This document shows positions 1-5,230 of a stretch of DNA of 20,099 bases, piece by piece. A program made the position numbers and the translations under genes. The stretch lies in assembly GCA_964623395.1 (NCBI GenBank), contig CAZUSI010000024.1, positions 1-20,099 on the forward strand. Direction: 5' to 3'. How positions within the stretch are numbered: the stretch's first letter is position 1; every line of letters begins with the position of its first letter. This DNA comes from JBDRZD01 sp964623395. GTDB lineage: Bacteria > Hydrothermota > Hydrothermia > Hydrothermales > Hydrothermaceae. The notes below the pieces were generated by a model. It saw nothing but the letters and a program-made list of their open reading frames with translations. It did not search any database and had not been told where the DNA came from.

Positions 1-1
1 A

Positions 2-571
2 ATTGGGATTCTTCTATTTTTTCTCCATCTTTTATATTCCCCTTTTCCTTCTTCAAGTTTAAAATTATTAAACTATGAAATTAACAATTTGATGATGTAT
101 TTTAAAATTTTAAAGGAAAATAAAATAATAGATAAAAAAGGGAAAGAATATTCAATTTTATCTTGGGGATTTAATGCTATGGAAATTAGAATTTTTATAT
201 TTTCTATAAATGGAATTAAATATCCTTTTGAACCAAAAAGAGGATTAAATACAATAATTGTAAAAAATGATAAAATATTTAATTATAACTTTGATTTACA
301 TGGAAGTGATGAAGATGTCTTAAAATTTTTAAATTTTTTAGAAAAAATTCCTGATTCCTCAATCATCTTTTTTGCTGTAACAGATGAAGCATCTTGTAAA
401 TGGAATGATGAAATTGATAAAAAATGGAAAGAATTAGGAGCAAAGGAAAGTTTAAAGGATAAATATAGATGGAGTTATTTATTCGTTATTAAAAAAGAAA
501 ATGGAAAAATTTTACCAATTTATGAAAAATTATCAAAAGATAAGGCAATATTCTTAAAAATAAAAATTTAA
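2..571 (+). CDS. ILEI/FAM3-like domain protein, probably 5'-truncated by the window edge
   Basis: Counting residue 1 at the TTG at 89, the segment from about 40 to 145 resembles the ILEI/PANDER (FAM3) domain: an NG turn, RGLN at 51-54, an FD(L)HGSDED stretch, a helix ending IPDS, the TDEAS block near 98-102, a KELGAKE helix end and a tryptophan strand (RWSY, 127-130). In bacteria such domains are often attached to larger membrane or glycan-related proteins. The frame is open without a stop back to base 2, and those extra codons read as the end of a hydrophobic segment followed by a serine/leucine linker. No Shine-Dalgarno precedes TTG 89, ATG 92 or ATG 95. I therefore read this as the C-terminus of a longer, possibly membrane-anchored protein; a free-standing ~160-residue protein starting at 89-95 is the alternative. 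The function of bacterial ILEI domains is poorly known, and carbohydrate binding is only a possibility. Confidence 0.6.
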   Translation: MGILLFFLHLLYSPFPSSSLKLLNYEINNLMMYFKILKENKIIDKKGKEYSILSWGFNAMEIRIFIFSINGIKYPFEPKRGLNTIIVKNDKIFNYNFDLHGSDEDVLKFLNFLEKIPDSSIIFFAVTDEASCKWNDEIDKKWKELGAKESLKDKYRWSYLFVIKKENGKILPIYEKLSKDKAIFLKIKI

Positions 572-603
572 TTTTTAACTCATTTTCCTTTAAAATATTA
601 TTT

Positions 604-1845
604 ATGAAATTTCAAAAGATTAAAGGGACAAAAGATATTTTTGGAGAAGAATATGAAAAATTATGGATATTTTATGAAAAAGCAAAAAGATTGCTTGAGA
701 ATTTTGGTTATTCCTTTATAATAACACCAACATTTGAAGATGTGAATCTTTTTATACATTCTACAGGTGAAACAACTGATATTGTTGAAAAGGAAATGTA
801 TGTTTTTGAGGATAAAGGTGGAAGAAAAGTTGCTTTAAGACCAGAAGGAACACCATCCGTTTTAAGAGCAATTGTTGAAAACAGAATAGAAATTCCCTGT
901 AAAATTGCCTATTTTTTAAATATGTTTAGGCATGAGAAGCCACAAAAAGGGAGATTTAGAGAATTTTATCAACTTGGGGTTGAAAATATTGGATATATTG
1001 ATCCACTTGTTGACCTTGAAATGTTTTTAATAATTGAAGAACTTATGAAAATTTTTGAAGTTAAAGATTATTATTTTGAAATAAATTCAATGGGATGCAT
1101 TTCTGATAGAAAAATATATAAGGAAAAATTAAAAGAATATTTAATTCCTAAACTTCAAATTTTATGTGATGATTGTAAAAGAAGAATGGAAAGAAACCCA
1201 TTAAGGATTTTGGATTGTAAAATTGATTCTGAAAAAATAAAGGATTTCCCAAAATTGATAGATTTTTTATGTAATGAGTGTAAAAATCATTTTGAAAAAT
1301 TAAAGGAATATTTGAATAAAAATAACATACATTTTGAAATAAATCCAAAACTTGTAAGGGGAATTGATTATTATACAAAAACAGTTTTTGAAATTAAATC
1401 TTATAAACTTGGGGCACAGGATGCACTTGGAGGTGGGGGAAGATATGATGGTCTTATGGAAATAATTGGAGGAGAAAATGTTCCTGCATGTGGATTTGCA
1501 CTTGGAATTGAAAGAGTAATGATTACTTCTGATTTTAAATTGGAAAAGGAAAAAAAGCCCATTTTTATAGTTTATACAAATGAGGAATTAAAGGAAAAAG
1601 CCTTTTCTCTTTATATTGAACTTATAAAAAACAATTTTAAATGTGAAATGGTTTTTGATAAAAAATCTTTAAAATCGCAGATGAGAAAAGCTAATAAAAG
1701 AAATTCAGATTATGTCATAATAGTTGGTGAAGAGGAGCTTAAATTGAATTCTTATAAAATAAAAGATATGAGAAAAGGGAAAGAGGAAATTGTAAAAAAG
1801 GGAAATATTATAAATTATTTACAAAATCTCAAAGTCAATTCTTGA
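604..1845 (+). CDS. hisS: Histidyl-tRNA synthetase
   Basis: Class II aminoacyl-tRNA synthetase of 413 residues that charges tRNA-His in the cytoplasm. The GTKDIFG opening is typical of HisRS. Motif 2 (FRHEKPQKGRFREFYQ, about 108-123) follows the RPEGTPS strand near residue 80. The histidine-specific signatures LVRGIDYYTKTVFE (about 252-265) and ALGGGGRYDGL are intact, and motif 3 reads GFALGIERV. The cysteine-bearing insertion (CDDCKRR..LDCK, then LCNEC) is ordinary in bacterial HisRS. Residues from about 320 form the alpha/beta anticodon-binding domain. The gene lies 32 bases after the ILEI-domain gene. No clear Shine-Dalgarno is seen; a TAAAAT hexamer at 591-596 sits 7 bases before the ATG but lacks a good -35. 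Its last 27 bases overlap the end of the convergent gene on the other strand. Confidence 0.97.
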   Translation: MKFQKIKGTKDIFGEEYEKLWIFYEKAKRLLENFGYSFIITPTFEDVNLFIHSTGETTDIVEKEMYVFEDKGGRKVALRPEGTPSVLRAIVENRIEIPCKIAYFLNMFRHEKPQKGRFREFYQLGVENIGYIDPLVDLEMFLIIEELMKIFEVKDYYFEINSMGCISDRKIYKEKLKEYLIPKLQILCDDCKRRMERNPLRILDCKIDSEKIKDFPKLIDFLCNECKNHFEKLKEYLNKNNIHFEINPKLVRGIDYYTKTVFEIKSYKLGAQDALGGGGRYDGLMEIIGGENVPACGFALGIERVMITSDFKLEKEKKPIFIVYTNEELKEKAFSLYIELIKNNFKCEMVFDKKSLKSQMRKANKRNSDYVIIVGEEELKLNSYKIKDMRKGKEEIVKKGNIINYLQNLKVNS

Positions 1846-2658
1846 TGTCTCAAATCCTGTTTCTTTGAAAAATCCTTCAAGATAAAGAACTTTACCTTTT
1901 GGTAAGATTAAATTGTTTTTAATCCACTCCATAACCCTTTCATATCTTTTTTTTGTTAATTCTGGATTTTTTCCATATACGATAACTTTTACCTTTGCTC
2001 TTGCCTTTTCCTTTATTATTGATTTTGCTTCCTCAAGAAGGGAAAAGGATTTAAATTTATCCTTATTTTTTTCAAAAACTTCGTTACCATCAATTGAAAC
2101 AATATACCTTGGTCCATCTACATAAAGGATTCCAGAAAGTTTTATTTTCTTTGGAATTGTTTTTACTTCATTTCCAATTGCATCTTTTACAGTAAATGTA
2201 TAGAAATAATCAAGGGAAACATCAAGAACTTCACCCCTTTCATTTTTTCCATCCCATTTTATTATTTTTGGTGGTTTACCTTCTCCTTGATAAGTTCTAA
2301 AAGTCTTATTATTTGCATCAAGAATTTTTAACTCCCACTCCTTTACTTCCCTTTCAAAAAATGGGTTGAAAAATCCTACTTCATCCCTTACAATACTTTG
2401 AAGCCATGCTTTTTTTAATTCTTCTGAAGCCATTGATGGTAAAGGAGGTTTTATTATTCCTTTTCCAAATCTTTCGTCAAATATGTATCCTCTTTTTTCA
2501 ATTGGTTCATATGCTGCATTTAAAGGATTATAGAAAAGTTTCCAAACCTCCTTTCTTTCCTCTATTATTCCCTTATACTTTTCCTTTATTTCATATTCTT
2601 TCTTCTCTTCCTGTGCAAAACCTGAAATTATAATTAAAAATACTAAAAACCTTTTCAT
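1819..2658 (-). CDS. Periplasmic protein: FlgD-like Ig domain plus degenerate OmpA-like domain
   Basis: A 279-residue exported protein closing the TonB/ExbD cluster, 3 bases after tonB. Residues 1-15 are a short signal peptide ending GFA, followed by a charged helical stretch. Residues ~107-160 form a FlgD-type Ig module (WELKILD.., IIKWDGKNERGE, YFYTFTVKD). Residues ~185-279 follow the OmpA C-terminal fold order: a VSIDGNEVF strand, a helix, a VKVIV strand, then N231-P-E-L-T-K-K-R238-Y-E-R-V, matching the NxxLSxxRAxxV helix of OmpA/Pal. The GHTD loop that normally precedes this helix is missing, so the Asp that contacts diaminopimelate is absent although the Arg remains. By position it is the Pal-like partner of the ExbB/ExbD/TonB genes, but classical peptidoglycan binding is doubtful. 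Fold assignment is by eye. Confidence 0.65.
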   Translation of the reverse strand: MKRFLVFLIIISGFAQEEKKEYEIKEKYKGIIEERKEVWKLFYNPLNAAYEPIEKRGYIFDERFGKGIIKPPLPSMASEELKKAWLQSIVRDEVGFFNPFFEREVKEWELKILDANNKTFRTYQGEGKPPKIIKWDGKNERGEVLDVSLDYFYTFTVKDAIGNEVKTIPKKIKLSGILYVDGPRYIVSIDGNEVFEKNKDKFKSFSLLEEAKSIIKEKARAKVKVIVYGKNPELTKKRYERVMEWIKNNLILPKGKVLYLEGFFKETGFETSRIDFEIL

Positions 2659-2661
2659 ATT

Positions 2662-3702
2662 CTATTCAAGAATAAATCTAAATGTAATATAACCTGATTG
2701 AATAACATCGCTTCCTTCTGGAAGTGGTTCAAATTTCCAAGTTAAAACTGTTCTTTTAACCATTTCATCCCATTCAGGATAACCTGATGTTTGAAAAGTA
2801 GTGATATTTGACTTAACAATTCCTTCAGGAGTTACATAAATCCTCAAAACCATTACTGCTTCAAGCCCTCTTTGAGCAGCCCATGAAGGATAAATGGGTA
2901 AAGGTCCATATATTATTTTTCTTCCTGCTATACTTCCTGAAATTTCAAATGTAACTTTCTTTTCCTTTTTTTCAATTGTTGGTGTTGTTGTTATTTTAAC
3001 AGTTGGCTGACTAACCGTTGGCGGGGGTGGAGCATGTTCTTCAATTTTAACTCCGATATTTAACCTGCTTCCTCCACCTCCTCCGCCTCCTGGTTCAAGA
3101 AGTCCACCTCCATAAAAAGATCCTGCTGCTTCAGGTGCTACTTCACCTATACTTATTGCAGATGCATGAACTGGCGCCTTTAAAATTTCTGATGTCGGAA
3201 CTCCTCTTCCAACAATTATTTCACCACCAAACCCTCCTTCTGCAAGTTCAATTTTTGAAATATCAAGCCTTGCCTGAGGACCTGGTGATTCTGTAATTTC
3301 CTTTATTTCTATTCCACCAATTGGAGGAAGAGTACCTGGCTCTTGTGGCATCCTTTCAATCTTTTGAATCTCTAATTTTTGATATACTGCTGGAATAGGT
3401 GGTGGAGGAGTTGGTGTCATTTGTCTTAATGCATACATTAAATTTGGAGTTACTTTTACCTGTGGTTTTGGAGCTTCTGGTCCCCTTTTCTCTTCAACCT
3501 GCGTCTTTGCCTCCTTTTTCTTTCTTTCTTCTTCTAAAAGTGTAACTGAAAGAGAAGCACCTGTTTCTATTCTTTCCTGCCTTAAAAGCAAAAGCAAAAA
3601 TATTATAATATGAACTATAACTGAAAAAATAAAACCATAAACATCATTCTTCCTTGATGTTCTATAAACAAGAGAATAAACTTTTGTTGTTGTTATTTTC
3701 AT
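2662..3702 (-). CDS. tonB: TonB/TolA-family energy transducer
   Basis: A 346-residue inner-membrane-anchored periplasm-spanning protein. Architecture: a cytoplasmic N-terminus, one transmembrane helix (about 22-40), a long linker rich in K/E, P and G (a PPPP run and a run of seven glycines), and a TonB C-terminal domain from about 265 (PLPIYPSWAAQRG, VLRIYVTPEGIV, then TWKFEPLP). The YP..A...G opening and W.F.P ending are TonB family marks. It should transmit ExbB-ExbD motion to an outer-membrane partner. Its ATG overlaps the exbD2 stop (ATGA), so translation is coupled. The linker is not the usual EP/KP repeat. Whether it works as TonB (receptor-driven uptake) or TolA (envelope constriction) cannot be settled here: no TonB-dependent receptor and no TolB propeller is visible, and the following OmpA-like gene favours a Tol-like job. 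Confidence 0.85.
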   Translation of the reverse strand: MKITTTKVYSLVYRTSRKNDVYGFIFSVIVHIIIFLLLLLRQERIETGASLSVTLLEEERKKKEAKTQVEEKRGPEAPKPQVKVTPNLMYALRQMTPTPPPPIPAVYQKLEIQKIERMPQEPGTLPPIGGIEIKEITESPGPQARLDISKIELAEGGFGGEIIVGRGVPTSEILKAPVHASAISIGEVAPEAAGSFYGGGLLEPGGGGGGGSRLNIGVKIEEHAPPPPTVSQPTVKITTTPTIEKKEKKVTFEISGSIAGRKIIYGPLPIYPSWAAQRGLEAVMVLRIYVTPEGIVKSNITTFQTSGYPEWDEMVKRTVLTWKFEPLPEGSDVIQSGYITFRFILE

Positions 3703-4136
3703 TCTTTTTTCCTCGTTCCAAATGCAACTTTATAAAAAAATTCTTTATCTTCACTTGCAAGTTCTGAAGAAAGTTTTTTCAAATCATCTAAAACTCTTAA
3801 AACAATACCATGGGGAATATTTTTATCAGCTCTTATAATTAAAAGGCGTGTAGGATCTCTTTCCGCTTCTTTTTTTATAAAATAAATATAATTTTCCCAA
3901 CTAACTGGCTCCCCTTGAACAGCAATATTTTTACCATCTTCGTCTATATCTATTGTGACCATTTCAGCTCCTCTTGGTTCAACAGTTTTTGCAAGTGGTA
4001 AAAATACCTGAAAAGGTGGTGGTTTTATATGTATAACAGCAGTTGCTATCATAAGTGTAATTAAAACTGTAAAGGCAACATCACATAAAGGTGTTATATT
4101 TATTCTTGCCATTTGTCTTTCTTTTCTTATACTCAT
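3699..4136 (-). CDS. exbD: ExbD/TolR-family proton-channel subunit 2 (carries the conserved Asp)
   Basis: A 145-residue protein with a short basic cytoplasmic tail, one transmembrane helix (about 17-37) and a periplasmic domain ending ADKNIPHG..VLRVLDDLKK, typical of ExbD/TolR. The signature INITPLCDV is present with Asn13 and the membrane Asp19, the residue equivalent to the essential Asp25 of E. coli ExbD that is protonated during pmf use. It lies 38 bases after exbD1 and overlaps tonB by 4 bases. A strong promoter (TTGACT, 18 bp, TATAAT) occupies the gap, with the -10 only 8 bases from the ATG, so this subunit, tonB and the OmpA-like gene can be transcribed apart from exbB and exbD1. ATG at 4112 is an alternative start but would lose the basic tail. 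Confidence 0.9.
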   Translation of the reverse strand: MSIRKERQMARINITPLCDVAFTVLITLMIATAVIHIKPPPFQVFLPLAKTVEPRGAEMVTIDIDEDGKNIAVQGEPVSWENYIYFIKKEAERDPTRLLIIRADKNIPHGIVLRVLDDLKKLSSELASEDKEFFYKVAFGTRKKE

Positions 4137-4144
4137 AGTTTTAT

Positions 4145-4174
4145 ATTATACTTTATTTTTTTTTAAAAAGTCAA
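4145..4174 (-). promoter_or_regulatory. Internal promoter for exbD2-tonB-OmpA-like
   Basis: In the only real gap of the exbB-tonB cluster: TTGACT (4174-4169), 18-bp spacer, TATAAT (4150-4145), then 8 bases to the exbD2 ATG at 4136. No Shine-Dalgarno is present, so a leaderless or nearly leaderless mRNA is predicted. The -35 begins directly after, and touches, the exbD1 stop codon region. Confidence 0.6.
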
Positions 4175-4582
4175 TCATTTTCTTCTTAAAAGCGCAACTT
4201 CAACTGCACCTTTTTGTTTTGCAAGGTCAAGGATTTCAATAACCTTTCCATGAGGAACAAGTGAATCTGCAGAAACGATAACAAGACGGGATGGACTTCT
4301 TGCAAGAAGTTCTGGTAAAATTTCTTCAAGTTTCTCATATGTAATTGGTTCTTCATTTAAAATGATTTCTCCATTCTGTTTTAAATGGATATTAACTTTA
4401 AATTCAGTTGTTGGTGAAACTTTTTCAATAGGTGCCTTTCTAACCTTTGGAGCAGTTACAGAAAGCCATGTCTGAAAAATTGGTGCAGCACCAAGAACAA
4501 AAACAAGAACAAGTAAAAGTGCAACATTTATACCAGGGGTTAAATCTATTGGAGGAGCACCACCAATCAATCTCCTTCTCAT
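4175..4582 (-). CDS. exbD: ExbD/TolR-family subunit 1, membrane Asp replaced by Asn
   Basis: A 135-residue ExbD/TolR homologue: basic N-terminus (MRRR), a single transmembrane helix about 18-38, and a periplasmic domain with the ADSLVPHGKVIEILDLAKQKG ending characteristic of the family. The signature reads IDLTPGINV where the family consensus is IN(I/V)TPLIDV: Asp occurs at position 13 and Asn at 19, the reverse of exbD2 in the next gene. Asn19 occupies the place of the proton-carrying Asp, so by family knowledge this subunit should not be protonated there. It overlaps exbB by 4 bases (ATGA) and probably assembles with it. It may be a non-conducting partner forming a mixed ExbD pair. The codon at the key position is AAT and the reading frame is clean, so no sequencing error is apparent. 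Confidence 0.88.
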   Translation of the reverse strand: MRRRLIGGAPPIDLTPGINVALLLVLVFVLGAAPIFQTWLSVTAPKVRKAPIEKVSPTTEFKVNIHLKQNGEIILNEEPITYEKLEEILPELLARSPSRLVIVSADSLVPHGKVIEILDLAKQKGAVEVALLRRK

Positions 4583-5217
4583 ATTTTTGATTTATCCCTT
4601 ATATAGAGCAAATAGTTTAATATTTCTTTTCCACCAACTTCAATTCTTGCAAGCAAATGAGTTATCTTATTCCTAAAATAGTTATACATTATTGCAGATG
4701 GGACTGCAATTATTATTCCAAGAGCAGTTGTTAAAAGTGCAATTGCAACACCTTCAAGCATTGCCTCAGGACCTACTGCTGCACCTTTTTTTGCAACACC
4801 ATAAAATGCCTGTATTATTCCAACAACAGTTCCAAGTAATCCTAAAAGTGGGGCAATGTAGCTGGAAGTTCCTAAAACTGTTAATTTTCTTCCAAGTTCA
4901 AGCTCAGTAACCATCATTCCTGAATTAAAAATTGATTCAAGAACATCTCTTGGTAATTCAGGATTTTCAATAACCATATAAACTATCCTTGCTATTGGGG
5001 TCTTTGATTCACCTGAAAGTAATTTCAACTCCTCTATTTTTCCCCTTTCAATTAGATTTTTTGCCCTTGAAATAAATTTTGCCTCTTCCTTTTCAGAAAG
5101 CTTTCTATAAGATAAAATCCTGTCAATTATAGCCCATAAGGCAACAAGTGAAAGGATTTCAAGAGCAAGCATAAAAGGATTTAACGCAAGTTTTATTATG
5201 CTTTGACCAAGTATCAT
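4579..5217 (-). CDS. exbB: ExbB/TolQ/MotA-family proton-channel protein
   Basis: A 212-residue inner-membrane protein with three hydrophobic segments (about 13-33, 117-140 and 154-180) and a cytoplasmic loop between the first two. The second and third carry the family blocks APLLGLLGTVVGIIQAF and LEGVAIALLTTALGIIIAVPS. The pore-lining threonines (T130, T163/T164) and the acidic residue before TM3 (E155) are present, so the channel scaffold looks functional. It should form the pentamer around the ExbD helices and power TonB. It follows the TPR gene after 13 bases that contain an unusually complete ribosome-binding site, and its stop overlaps exbD1 (ATGA). I cannot separate ExbB from TolQ by sequence alone; the context resembles a Tol-Pal cluster. 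Confidence 0.92.
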   Translation of the reverse strand: MILGQSIIKLALNPFMLALEILSLVALWAIIDRILSYRKLSEKEEAKFISRAKNLIERGKIEELKLLSGESKTPIARIVYMVIENPELPRDVLESIFNSGMMVTELELGRKLTVLGTSSYIAPLLGLLGTVVGIIQAFYGVAKKGAAVGPEAMLEGVAIALLTTALGIIIAVPSAIMYNYFRNKITHLLARIEVGGKEILNYLLYIRDKSKI

Positions 5218-5220
5218 AAT

Positions 5221-5230
5221 ATCACCTCCT
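5221..5230 (-). promoter_or_regulatory. Full-length Shine-Dalgarno before exbB
   Basis: On the minus strand this reads AGGAGGTGAT, the complement of the whole usual 16S rRNA 3' tail (ATCACCTCCT), and ends 3 bases before the exbB ATG. No other start in the window has so complete a match. It fits a need for more ExbB than its partners, since ExbB is the most abundant subunit of the known complexes; that link is inference. Confidence 0.85.

Noticed and set aside
591..603. TAAAAT seven bases before the hisS ATG as a leaderless promoter
   Set aside because: At 18 bp upstream the -35 would be TTTAAT, a poor match, and the region is so AT-rich that such hexamers arise easily. Co-transcription with the upstream gene is just as likely.
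1796..1838. Minus-strand TTGACT followed by TATAAT that could be an antisense promoter into hisS
   Set aside because: The spacer is about 20 bp, longer than every other promoter here, and both elements lie in coding sequence.
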